Position numbers and translations under genes: made by a program
Assembly: GCA_007121175.1 (NCBI GenBank)
Contig: SKMG01000039.1
Location: 1-6,714, forward strand
Direction: 5' to 3'
Source: Trueperaceae bacterium
GTDB taxonomy: Bacteria; Deinococcota; Deinococci; Deinococcales; Trueperaceae
Length of the DNA stretch: 6,714 bases
Shown here: positions 1 through 5,818 of the stretch, in pieces
How positions within the stretch are numbered: position 1 is the stretch's first letter
Layout of the letters: each line of letters begins with the position of its first letter
The notes under the pieces: generated by a model
The model's database searches: none
Told to the model about the DNA's origin: nothing
Seen by the model: the letters and a program-made list of their open reading frames with translations, nothing else

Positions 1-323
1 GGGTGCGTTGGACGGTTGATGGCCGCGCGCTGCCGGGGCCGATCGGTGACGAGCGCTCGCTCGTCGACAGCGGCGTCCAGGGCAGCCTGCTGGCGCTCGA
101 GAGCGGCCGGCTGCTGTTCTGCAACCCGACGCATCCGACGGCGCGCCTACGACTCGGCCTGCGGCGGAGCGACGACGGAGGCCGACACTGGACCCGCGAG
201 CGGCTGCTGGTCGCCGGGCGGGTGGGCTACAGCGACCTCGTGGAGGTGGGCGGCGGTGCGGTGGGCGTGCTGTACGAGTCGGGCCTCGACGGCGAGGTCC
301 GCTTCGTCCGAGTTGCCGTCTGA
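1..323 (+). CDS. Sialidase (exo-alpha-sialidase/BNR-repeat family), C-terminal fragment, 5' end outside window
   Basis: The last 106-107 codons of a six-bladed beta-propeller glycosidase; the reading frame is already open at base 1. Visible hallmarks, numbered from the codon at 3-5: a GVQGSLL strand (24-30), an NP..P.AR stretch (41-48) whose Arg fits the third substrate-carboxylate arginine of sialidases, a canonical Asp box SDDGGRHW (56-63), and GYSDL (75-79), whose Tyr matches the catalytic nucleophile of the family. It closes with a GVLYESG...VRFV strand and a TGA at 321-323. The family hydrolyses terminal sialic acids or related ulosonic acids from glycans. Related propellers act on other sugars, so the substrate is not proven. 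The catalytic Asp, the other Arg residues and any signal peptide would lie upstream of the window. A diverged copy of this tail recurs at 1587-1664. Confidence 0.85.
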   Translation, partial: VRWTVDGRALPGPIGDERSLVDSGVQGSLLALESGRLLFCNPTHPTARLRLGLRRSDDGGRHWTRERLLVAGRVGYSDLVEVGGGAVGVLYESGLDGEVRFVRVAV

Positions 324-325
324 CG

Positions 326-340
326 TACTCTCTTGGCATG
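326..340 (+). promoter_or_regulatory. Leaderless-type -10 element TACTCT with ATG (likely vestigial)
   Basis: TACTCT at 326-331 is followed after six bases by ATG (338-340). The same layout, TAGGCT-six bases-ATG, occurs at 1670-1684 before the CAP gene. The six-base spacers are near-identical (CTTGGC and CTTGAC). TANNNT placed about 6-7 nt before an ATG is the layout known for leaderless transcripts in Deinococcus. Because the downstream frame here is short and unrecognised, this copy probably no longer drives a functional gene, or may now serve the URO-D gene. Confidence 0.35.
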
Positions 341-406
341 TGGCCTGTGCTGCACTCTCCGGCGCTTGCGCAGCGGTTCTCATCCGCTCGCCTCGGCATG
401 CCCTGT

Positions 407-420
407 GACGCAGCTGCGTC
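407..420. promoter_or_regulatory. Perfect 14-bp palindrome, candidate operator upstream of the URO-D gene
   Basis: GACGCAGCTGCGTC reads identically on both strands. It ends 27 bases before the preferred ATG (448) of the URO-D gene, where a dimeric repressor would block transcription or early elongation. A symmetric site of this size suits a LacI- or GntR-type regulator, neither of which is encoded in the window. It lacks a T-run and a loop, so it is not a typical terminator. Function is inferred from symmetry and position only. Confidence 0.4.
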
Positions 421-433
421 GCGATTGCAACGA

Positions 434-439
434 AGGTGA
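434..439 (+). promoter_or_regulatory. Ribosome binding site deciding the URO-D start
   Basis: AGGTGA matches the 3' part of the consensus AAGGAGGTGA. It lies 8 nt before ATG 448 and 5 nt before GTG 445. It overlaps the earlier possible GTG start at 436, which makes that upstream start unlikely. Confidence 0.55.
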
Positions 440-447
440 CGGGTGTG

Positions 448-1572
448 ATGACCGGGTTCGCCGAACTCCACCATGACGTGGTCTTCGGCCGGAGCGCTGG
501 TAAGATCATCTGGCAACCCCGTATCCAGTGCTGGTACACCGACAAGCTGGTCGCAGGACAGGATCTGCCGCCGCCCTATACCGGCATGAGCATCGTCGAG
601 GTCTACCGCGCCTTGGGATGCTCCAACCGGCTCTACCCGTGGTTCAACCCTTGCTTCCGGAGGGTCGAGCCGGCGTCGGTGCGACGCGTCGAGGAGCGTC
701 TGGACCAGACCGATACCCGGACAACCACCGAAACGCCGGTCGGCAAGCACGTGCGGGTCGATCGAACGAGTCGCAGCACCGCGATGACCATGCCGCTGCG
801 GTGGCCGGTCGAAACGGAAGAGGAACTCAGGGTCGAGACGTGGATCGCTGAGCACACCTCGTGGGAGTGGGACCAAGACCTGTTCGAGCGCAGCGTGCGC
901 GAGGTGGGAGATTTGGGAGCGCCCACCGTATACCTGCCCCGGATGAATGTGCAGGACCTCTACATCAACACCATGGGTGTCGAGAACGCGACCTACGCGC
1001 TGTTCGACTGGCCGGACACCGTCGAGGCCTACTTCCGGGCGCTCGACGGATGCCACGATCGGCTGATCGACGTCGTCAGCGCGTCGCCGATCGACATCAT
1101 CAACTTCGGCGAGAACGTCCATGCCGCCACCCTCTCGCCCGCGCTCTTCGAGCGCTACCACCTGCCCGCGTGCCGGCAGCGCTGCGATCGGCTCCACGCT
1201 GCTGCGAAGTTCGTCTCGTCGCACTGGGACGGAGACTGCGGGCCCCTGCTCAGGTATGCCCGCGAAACGAACCTCGACGGTATCGAGGCGATCACGCCGC
1301 AGCCCCAAGGGGACGTGACGCTGGAACAGGTCAAGGACGCGCTGGGCGACGAGATGTTCCTGCTCGACGGGATCCCGGCCGTGCTGTTCGACGAGACCTA
1401 TCCGGTGGAGACCCTGATCGAGTGCACGCACCGGATCATCGACATGTTCGCCCCGAGACTAGTCCTGGGCATCTCCGACGAGTTGTCGTCCACCGGCGAC
1501 ATCGAGAGGGTTCGCATGGTCGGGGAGATCGTGCAGGCCCACAACGACCGGTTGGCGCGTGGGAGTTCTTAG
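448..1572 (+). CDS. Uroporphyrinogen decarboxylase-like (URO-D superfamily) protein, possible methyltransferase-type enzyme
   Basis: A 374-aa cytoplasmic TIM-barrel protein resembling the URO-D/cobamide methyltransferase superfamily (COG0407 type) rather than the haem enzyme HemE. From ATG 448, recognisable blocks are FGENVHAATLSP (220-231), KFVSSHWDGDCGPLL (254-268), a DGIEAITPQPQGDV segment (277-290), a LLDGIPAV strand (305-312) and GISDELSSTGDIERV (341-355). In MtaA/MtbA-type methyltransferases the corresponding region carries a His-x-Cys zinc pair. Here it reads His259-x-Asp261, and the later Cys is also absent, so classical thiol activation is doubtful. Such genes are frequent in sugar-catabolic clusters of environmental bacteria, usually without known function. 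GTG starts at 436 and 445 are possible; ATG 448 was chosen for its ribosome-site spacing. Hand counts over three 60-base lines give about 62% GC, against 70-75% in lines from flanking genes, which suggests transfer. It is flanked by two sialidase-tail copies. Confidence 0.8.
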   Translation: MTGFAELHHDVVFGRSAGKIIWQPRIQCWYTDKLVAGQDLPPPYTGMSIVEVYRALGCSNRLYPWFNPCFRRVEPASVRRVEERLDQTDTRTTTETPVGKHVRVDRTSRSTAMTMPLRWPVETEEELRVETWIAEHTSWEWDQDLFERSVREVGDLGAPTVYLPRMNVQDLYINTMGVENATYALFDWPDTVEAYFRALDGCHDRLIDVVSASPIDIINFGENVHAATLSPALFERYHLPACRQRCDRLHAAAKFVSSHWDGDCGPLLRYARETNLDGIEAITPQPQGDVTLEQVKDALGDEMFLLDGIPAVLFDETYPVETLIECTHRIIDMFAPRLVLGISDELSSTGDIERVRMVGEIVQAHNDRLARGSS

Positions 1573-1586
1573 CCGCACGTGAGGCG

Positions 1587-1664
1587 CGCCCGAGCGGCGC
1601 GGCGGGCGCCATGTACGAGGCGGGCGTCGACGGCAGGGTCCGCTTCGTCAGCGGTGCCGACTGA
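1587..1664 (+). pseudogene. Sialidase C-terminal remnant (last ~25 codons only)
   Basis: In the frame ending at TGA 1662-1664, the residues SGAAGAMYEAGVDGRVRFV align without gaps to GGAVGVLYESGLDGEVRFV at the end of the sialidase at 1-323. Over the 19 aligned codons I count 47 of 57 identical bases. No start or upstream sialidase sequence remains: the similarity fades toward 1575, only a few bases after the URO-D stop. Homology with the left copy continues beyond the stop through the -10-like element to the CAP gene ATG. This is the truncated end of a paralogue or of the ancestral sialidase that once preceded the CAP gene, and is not expected to be translated. Confidence 0.7.
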
Positions 1665-1669
1665 GAGCG

Positions 1670-1684
1670 TAGGCTCTTGACATG
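1670..1684 (+). promoter_or_regulatory. Leaderless-type -10 element for the CAP gene
   Basis: TAGGCT (1670-1675), then six bases, then ATG (1682-1684). No Shine-Dalgarno-like purine run precedes this ATG, which agrees with a transcript beginning at the start codon. The TTGACA at 1677-1682 looks like a -35 box but has no TAnnnT element 16-18 bases downstream, so I read it as coincidental. No convincing -35 was found upstream of the TAGGCT. Confidence 0.4.
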
Positions 1685-2482
1685 CGTCACGCTTCGCGCC
1701 CCCATGCGCAGAGCCGTACGCGCCTCTGGCGCGCGGTGCTGCTCGCTTCGTTCGTCTTCGCTGCGTTCGCGTCCCAGGGCCCACTGCCGAGCAGCTACCC
1801 GCCGCTCTCGGCGCACGAGCTCGAGCCGCAGCTGCTCGAGCACACCAACGCCGAACGCGAGCGCGAGGGTCTGCCGGCACTACGGCACGGCGACGCGCTG
1901 GCGCTCGCCGCTCGGCACCACGCGCGCGAGATGGCGGAGCTCGGGTACTTCGACCACGAGAGCCCCACGCCTGGCAACGAGACGCTCCCGCAGCGCGTCG
2001 GCAACGCCGGCGGCGCCGTGGTGCGGGTCGGGGAGAACATCGCGCAGCTCAAGCCCGTGACCGAGGACCTCGCCGAGCGGACCGTCCGTGGCTGGATGGC
2101 GAGTGACGAGCACCGCGACAACCTGTTGGGCGGGGCTTGGACCCACGTCGGCCACGGGGTGGTCGACCAGCCCGACGGGGGCGTCGTGGTCGTCCAGGTG
2201 TTCGCAGCCGATCCGAATCCGCTCGTGAGCATCGAGCCGCTCGGGACCTCGCGCATCCGGCTGACCTTCGAACTGAGCCCGGGTGAGCTGGTCTTCCTGG
2301 TCGGCGACGCTCCGGCGGCGGCCGAGGTCGACGGTCACGAGGTCACGCTCGAGCTCCCCGGCGAGCCGCCGTTCACGGTGATGACGGGTCGCGACCTGGG
2401 CGACGGTCGCATCGCGGTGGTGCACGCGCTGCTGATGGCGGGGGAGACGATCGAACCGACGCTCGTGCCCGCCGCGCGGTAG
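1682..2482 (+). CDS. CAP/SCP-domain (YkwD-like) secreted or membrane-anchored protein
   Basis: A 266-aa protein with a basic N-terminus (many Arg/His in residues 1-17), then a hydrophobic stretch (about 18-30) that looks like a signal peptide or signal anchor. It then has a CAP domain (about 47-175) and a C-terminal beta-rich extension (about 180-266) of unknown role. CAP hallmarks visible: HTNAER (54-59), ARHHAREMAELGYFDH (77-92), GENIA (117-121), WMASDEHRDNLL (138-149) and THVGHGVV (154-161). The conserved His and Glu residues of the CAP cavity are present. Bacterial YkwD-like proteins are extracellular and mostly of unknown function; some relatives bind lipids or are linked to spores and cell surfaces. 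It ends 21 nt before the ROK gene, so the two may be co-transcribed, but a functional link to sugar uptake is not evident. Start chosen for the signal sequence and the leaderless -10 spacing. Confidence 0.85.
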   Translation: MRHASRPHAQSRTRLWRAVLLASFVFAAFASQGPLPSSYPPLSAHELEPQLLEHTNAEREREGLPALRHGDALALAARHHAREMAELGYFDHESPTPGNETLPQRVGNAGGAVVRVGENIAQLKPVTEDLAERTVRGWMASDEHRDNLLGGAWTHVGHGVVDQPDGGVVVVQVFAADPNPLVSIEPLGTSRIRLTFELSPGELVFLVGDAPAAAEVDGHEVTLELPGEPPFTVMTGRDLGDGRIAVVHALLMAGETIEPTLVPAAR

Positions 2483-2503
2483 CGCGGCAGCGACACAGAC
2501 GCC

Positions 2504-3625
2504 ATGCGCGAGCAAGCCATCGTCGACCTCTTGTGGCGGGAAGGACCGCTGTCCCGGGCTGCCATCGCGCGTCGGAGCGCTGTGAGCAAGCCGGCGGTGT
2601 CGAGCATCGTCGCTCGCCTCCTCGAGGCGGGGCTGGTGGTGGCAGGAGGACGCCAGGGCCAGCCGAGCGGCCGCCCAGGCCATCTGCTGGCCTTCAACGG
2701 CGCAGCGGGCTTCGTCGTCGGCGCCGACGTCGGCGGGACCAACACGCGAGCCGTGCTCGCGGATCTCGAGGGCAAGCCGGTGGCCTCGCTGCGAGAGCCG
2801 ACCGACCGCAGCAGCCCGGACGCGCTGGTCGCACAGCTGACCGACGTCGTGAGCCGGTTGGCGGCCGACGCGAAGGTGAGGGGCCGCGTCGTCGAGGTCG
2901 CCATCGCCACCCCGGGAGTCGTCGACCCGACGAGGCGCGTCATCTCGCTCGCACCGAACCTGAGAGCGCTCGAGGCCGAAGGCTTCCTCGACCGTCTCGA
3001 GTCCGCCCTCGGCCTGCCGCTGACGATGCTGAACGACGTCAACGCCGCCACCCTCGGGGAGTTCCACCACGGCGCCGGCGCGGGTCTGCGGGACCTCGCG
3101 TACATCAACCTCGGTACCGGCCTCGGTTGCGGTCTGGTGATCCATGGCGCACTGCATCACGGCTCTAGCGGTCGCGCCGGCGAGCTGGGGGTCGTGCCCT
3201 ACCCGCCCGGGTCCGGCCCGACGCTCGAGGAAGCGCTCTCCGGCACCGGGCTGGGCCGACGCCACCAGCGTCTCGGCGGCAGCGGCGACCCCGCGGACGC
3301 GTTCGCCGAGGCCGACGGAGGGCGCGAACCGGGTGCCTCGCTGGTCGCGGCCTTGCTGCACGACCTGGCGTGGGCGATGGCCACCATCAGCACGCTCATC
3401 GATCCCGACCGTATCGTTTTGGGGGGCGGCATCGGGCTGCGTTGTGCTTCCCGACTCGACACCCTCCGCGCGAGCCTCACGCGCATGACCGGCTTCGAGG
3501 TCGATATCGCCGCCGCGCAGCTGGGCGACGATGCAGGACTCCGGGGCGCGGTCGCGACCACGCTCGAGCCGGCCCGCTCGGTGCGGCGCTGGCTGAGAGG
3601 AGGACCGCTGGCAGACAGTGCCTGA
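2504..3625 (+). CDS. ROK-family transcriptional regulator (NagC/XylR/Mlc type) lacking the zinc motif
   Basis: A 373-aa protein with an N-terminal winged helix-turn-helix (about 1-50; SRAAIARRSAVSKPAVSSIV is the HTH core) and a ROK/ASKHA domain. ROK features: phosphate loop GADVGGTNTR (73-82), ATPG (135-138), NDVNAATLGE (177-186) with Asp178 at the catalytic-base position, INLGTGLGCG (201-210), GRAGELG (223-229) and DPDRIVLGGG (300-309). The family are mostly sugar-responsive repressors of uptake and catabolic operons. Unusually, the His after GRAGELG and the Cys-rich zinc loop that normally follows are replaced by VVPYPPGSGPTLEE (230-243). No zinc ligands remain there. It lies 21 nt after the CAP gene without a clear ribosome site, and 52 nt before the sugar-transport operon, which it probably regulates. 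Its sugar-kinase-like active site seems intact, so residual kinase activity cannot be excluded. Confidence 0.88.
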   Translation: MREQAIVDLLWREGPLSRAAIARRSAVSKPAVSSIVARLLEAGLVVAGGRQGQPSGRPGHLLAFNGAAGFVVGADVGGTNTRAVLADLEGKPVASLREPTDRSSPDALVAQLTDVVSRLAADAKVRGRVVEVAIATPGVVDPTRRVISLAPNLRALEAEGFLDRLESALGLPLTMLNDVNAATLGEFHHGAGAGLRDLAYINLGTGLGCGLVIHGALHHGSSGRAGELGVVPYPPGSGPTLEEALSGTGLGRRHQRLGGSGDPADAFAEADGGREPGASLVAALLHDLAWAMATISTLIDPDRIVLGGGIGLRCASRLDTLRASLTRMTGFEVDIAAAQLGDDAGLRGAVATTLEPARSVRRWLRGGPLADSA

Positions 3626-3644
3626 TCCGCAGTTCACGAGATCC

Positions 3645-3650
3645 TATGCT
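3645..3650 (+). promoter_or_regulatory. Candidate -10 box of the sugar ABC operon
   Basis: TATGCT (TAnnnT pattern) lies in the 52-nt gap after the ROK stop. The implied transcription start is near 3657, giving a leader of about 20 nt with its own ribosome site. No good -35 box is visible around 3620-3628. It overlaps the left arm of the inverted repeat at 3647-3663. Confidence 0.45.
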
Positions 3651-3663
3651 TCCGAGCGAAGCA
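3647..3663. promoter_or_regulatory. Inverted repeat over the operon start, candidate ROK operator
   Basis: TGCTTC-CGAGC-GAAGCA has perfect 6-bp arms around a 5-bp centre. It overlaps the -10-like TATGCT and the expected transcription start, the position where a repressor acts by steric block. The adjacent upstream gene encodes a ROK regulator, the obvious candidate binder. It could instead form a small RNA hairpin in the leader, but it lacks a T-tract and so is not a terminator. Confidence 0.45.
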
Positions 3664-3668
3664 GTCCC

Positions 3669-3674
3669 GGAGGA
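3669..3674 (+). promoter_or_regulatory. Ribosome binding site of the solute-binding protein gene
   Basis: GGAGGA lies 3 nt before ATG 3678, slightly close but strong. It favours ATG 3678 over the in-frame GTG at 3618, which would overlap the ROK gene and place 20 charged or polar residues ahead of the signal peptide. Confidence 0.7.
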
Positions 3675-3677
3675 CCC

Positions 3678-4937
3678 ATGTTCAAGCACCTCATCCGCAC
3701 GGCCCTGGCCCTCGCGCTCGTCGGCGCGCTCGCCGCCGCGAGCGCCCAGACCACCATCGTCTGGTCGTTCTGGGGAGACCCCGGCGAGCTGCCGCCGAAC
3801 TATGAAGTCATCGAAGCCTTCCACGCGGCCCAAGACGACGTCCGCATCGAAGTGCAGCACGCTCCCTGGGGGAGCTACTTCGACCGCATCCTGACCCAGA
3901 TGGCCGGCGGCACCGCGCCGGACGTGATGTTCCTCAACAACATCCCGTCGTACGCAGCTCGCGGCGTGCTCTTTCCGCTCGACGAACTCATCGAGCGCGA
4001 CGGCTTCGACACCCACGCCTACCACCCCGGCCTGCTGGCGATCTTCAGCTACGCAGGCGAGGTCTACGGCTTCGCCCGCGACAACGACACCAACGTGCTG
4101 TACTACAACAAGGATCTCTTCGACGAGGCCGGCGTCGACTACCCCAGCGAGGACTGGCAGTGGGCGGACATCCGCGCCGCCGCCAGCGAGCTGACCGTGC
4201 GCGACGCGCGCGGCCGCGCCACCCAGTACGGCTTGGCGCTGGAGAAGAACCGCTACCCGCAGTGGGTGTACCAGAACGGCGGCAGCGTCTTCGATGATCC
4301 GCTCGAGCCGACCGAGTTTCTGATGGATGCGCCCGAGGCGATCGAGGCGATCCAGTTCATCGCCGACATGATCCTCGTCGACGGCTCGGTGCCCAGCTTC
4401 GACGCGATGGCCCAACTCGGCAGCACCACGGAGCTCTTCAGCACTGGACGCGTGGCGATGGTGATGACCAACGCGGCCCGCATCCCGACGTTCATGGGTG
4501 CCGGCTTCGAGTGGGACGTCGCGCCGCTTCCCGCTGGCCCTGACGGCATCCGCGCCAACACGCTCGGCGGCGCCGGCTACGTGATGTCGGCCACCAGCGA
4601 GCACCCCGAGGAAGCCTGGACGTTCCTGAAGTTCCTGGCCGGCACCGAGGGCCAGTCGATCTTTGCCAGCACCGGCGTCGCCGTCCCGGCGTCATACGCC
4701 GATCCCGACGTGGCGGCCACCTTCATCAACGCCTGCCCCGAGACGGTCTCGTGCGAGATCTTCATCAGCGAGACCGAGCGCGGCCGGCTCGCGCCGATGT
4801 TCCCCGACTGGCGCGAGATCGAGAGCACCATCGTCACGCCGCACCTCGACCTCATCTACACCGGCGAGCTCAGCGCCCAAGAGGCGCTCGCTCAGATGGG
4901 CGCCGAAGTGCGCCGCTTCATGGCCGAACGTCAGTAA
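3678..4937 (+). CDS. Carbohydrate ABC transporter substrate-binding protein (extracellular family 1, CUT1)
   Basis: A 419-aa periplasmic receptor that captures a sugar or oligosaccharide and delivers it to the membrane permease. Residues 1-23 form a classical Sec signal (MFKHLIR, a hydrophobic core, and ASA before Gln24) with no lipobox Cys, so the mature protein should be soluble in a periplasm-like space. The mature start TTIVWSFWGDPGE, the GGTAPDVMFLNN segment (77-88), YGFARDNDTNVLYYNKDLFDEAG (130-152), LFSTGRVAMVMT (253-264) and the ATSEHPEEAWTFLKFLAG block (305-322) are typical of family-1 solute-binding proteins. Cys353 and Cys359 are the only cysteines and could form a disulfide near the ligand cleft. 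It is the first gene of the operon; its stop TAA shares its last A with the ATG of the next gene. Ligand class cannot be read from the sequence. Confidence 0.9.
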   Translation: MFKHLIRTALALALVGALAAASAQTTIVWSFWGDPGELPPNYEVIEAFHAAQDDVRIEVQHAPWGSYFDRILTQMAGGTAPDVMFLNNIPSYAARGVLFPLDELIERDGFDTHAYHPGLLAIFSYAGEVYGFARDNDTNVLYYNKDLFDEAGVDYPSEDWQWADIRAAASELTVRDARGRATQYGLALEKNRYPQWVYQNGGSVFDDPLEPTEFLMDAPEAIEAIQFIADMILVDGSVPSFDAMAQLGSTTELFSTGRVAMVMTNAARIPTFMGAGFEWDVAPLPAGPDGIRANTLGGAGYVMSATSEHPEEAWTFLKFLAGTEGQSIFASTGVAVPASYADPDVAATFINACPETVSCEIFISETERGRLAPMFPDWREIESTIVTPHLDLIYTGELSAQEALAQMGAEVRRFMAERQ

Positions 4938-5806
4938 TGCGCGTCTTCGACGCCCACGTCCACAACTTCTGGTGGCAGGAGCGCACCTCGGGCGCGGGCT
5001 TCGTCGAGGCGTTGAAGGGTGTCGCCGAGGAGGTCGGGATCGTCAAGATCGCCCTCCTCGGCAACCCCGGGCCGACGGGGCACGACGCGCTGAGCGCGGC
5101 CATCGAGGGCGCCCCGGAGCTCTTCGTGGGCTTGGGCTGGCTGCGCCTCGACGAGGATCCGCCGAGCCTGATCGACGAGTTCGCGGAGCGCGGCTTCCAC
5201 GGCATCAAGACGCTCGGCCCCAGACGCAACTATGACGACGAGGCCTACTACCGCCACTATGAGAAGGCCCAAGCGCGCGGGCTGCGGATGCTGTTCCACA
5301 CCGGCATCCTCGGCGGCCCCAACGACTACCTGATGGGAGCCGCCGAGGACGCCTGGAAGGCGCCTCCGATCGGCGAGCAAGAGGAGCGCCTCGTGACCCG
5401 ACTCGGTCGCGAGGCGCGCGGCCGCGGCTACGGCTTCGGTTCGGCGCGCATGCAGCCGATCTACCTCGACACGATCGCCTTCCACTTCCCCGAGATGTAC
5501 GTCATCGGAGCGCACCTCGGCTGGCCCGACTACCGCACCGCCTGCGCGATCGCGCGCTGGCGCCCGCGGCTGTTCTTCGACATCTCGGGCGGCGACGTGG
5601 TGCGCAACCACATCGTCCAGGGCGGCTACGTCATGAACGAGATCCGCCCCGAGAAGCTGGTCTACGGGTCGGACTCCGACCACCGTCGCATGAAGCGCGA
5701 CGTCGAGGCCTGGCGCAGCGCCTTCACCGAGATGGGGCTGACCGAGGAGCAGCAGCAGCTGATCTTCTACGACAACGCCGCGCGCATCTACGGGATCGAC
5801 GACTAG
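4937..5806 (+). CDS. Metal-dependent amidohydrolase (amidohydrolase-2 family, TIM barrel)
   Basis: A 289-aa cytoplasmic hydrolase or decarboxylase-like barrel. Metal-site residues in order: DAHVH (5-9, His7 and His9), GIKTL (89-93, Lys91), FHTG (120-123, His121), GAHLG (191-195, His193) and YGSDSDHRR (243-251, Asp246). The pattern fits the superfamily containing hydrolases of amides, lactones and esters as well as decarboxylases (the ACMSD-like branch of PF04909). A second conserved patch, SARMQPIYLD (169-178), lies between the catalytic His residues. There is no signal peptide. Start ATG 4937 overlaps the TAA of the binding-protein gene by one base and has no strong ribosome site, implying translational coupling. 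Its position between receptor and permease genes suggests it acts on the imported compound, for example opening a lactone or removing an acyl group. That role is inference. Confidence 0.85.
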   Translation: MRVFDAHVHNFWWQERTSGAGFVEALKGVAEEVGIVKIALLGNPGPTGHDALSAAIEGAPELFVGLGWLRLDEDPPSLIDEFAERGFHGIKTLGPRRNYDDEAYYRHYEKAQARGLRMLFHTGILGGPNDYLMGAAEDAWKAPPIGEQEERLVTRLGREARGRGYGFGSARMQPIYLDTIAFHFPEMYVIGAHLGWPDYRTACAIARWRPRLFFDISGGDVVRNHIVQGGYVMNEIRPEKLVYGSDSDHRRMKRDVEAWRSAFTEMGLTEEQQQLIFYDNAARIYGIDD

Positions 5807-5812
5807 AGGAGG
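5807..5812 (+). promoter_or_regulatory. Strong ribosome binding site of the permease gene
   Basis: AGGAGG immediately follows the amidohydrolase TAG and lies 6 nt before GTG 5819. It fixes a GTG start for the permease and shows that this gene is translated independently of its neighbour. Confidence 0.75.
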
Positions 5813-5818
5813 AACGCC

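Larger units (their letters stand above)
324..447. other. Intergenic spacer with inverted repeats and a possible gene-start remnant
   Basis: A 124-nt gap between the sialidase stop and the URO-D start. It begins with a TACTCT-n6-ATG element (326-340) that aligns with the start region of the CAP gene at 1670-1684. It continues with small inverted repeats: GCGC-TT-GCGC at 362-371 and AGCGG/CCGCT arms at 372-376 and 384-388. It then has a perfect 14-bp palindrome (407-420). A 33-codon open frame runs from ATG 338 to TGA 439 but shows no recognisable domain. Its early codons (CAC..., GCGCAG) only weakly resemble the start of the CAP gene, so I read it as a possible degraded start rather than a gene. 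No T-tract terminator is evident. Confidence 0.5.

Noticed and set aside
372..388. Hairpin AGCGG/CCGCT as terminator of the sialidase gene
   Set aside because: Only 5-bp arms with a 7-nt loop and no T-tract; too weak to call.
448..1572. Haem-biosynthesis uroporphyrinogen decarboxylase (hemE)
   Set aside because: The sequence lacks an obvious HemE N-terminal signature, the HWDGDC and GISDE blocks match the catabolic URO-D-like branch, and no haem genes are nearby.
861..1664. 267-codon + frame running through the URO-D gene into the sialidase remnant
   Set aside because: The upstream part is an out-of-frame Arg-rich shadow of the URO-D gene. Only the last ~25 codons are meaningful, as the remnant listed at 1587-1664.
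1677..1682. Consensus TTGACA -35 box
   Set aside because: It ends at the CAP start codon and no -10 element lies 16-18 bases downstream; it is better explained as the spacer of the leaderless element.
1880..3637. 585-codon open frame on the - strand opposite the CAP and ROK genes
   Set aside because: Low-complexity composition rich in Arg, Ala and Gly with no domain; the + strand holds two clear protein families. It is a GC-driven antisense shadow.
3477..4604. 375-codon open frame on the - strand opposite the ROK 3' end and the binding-protein gene
   Set aside because: It mirrors the third-position GC bias of the solute-binding protein gene and shows no motif of its own.
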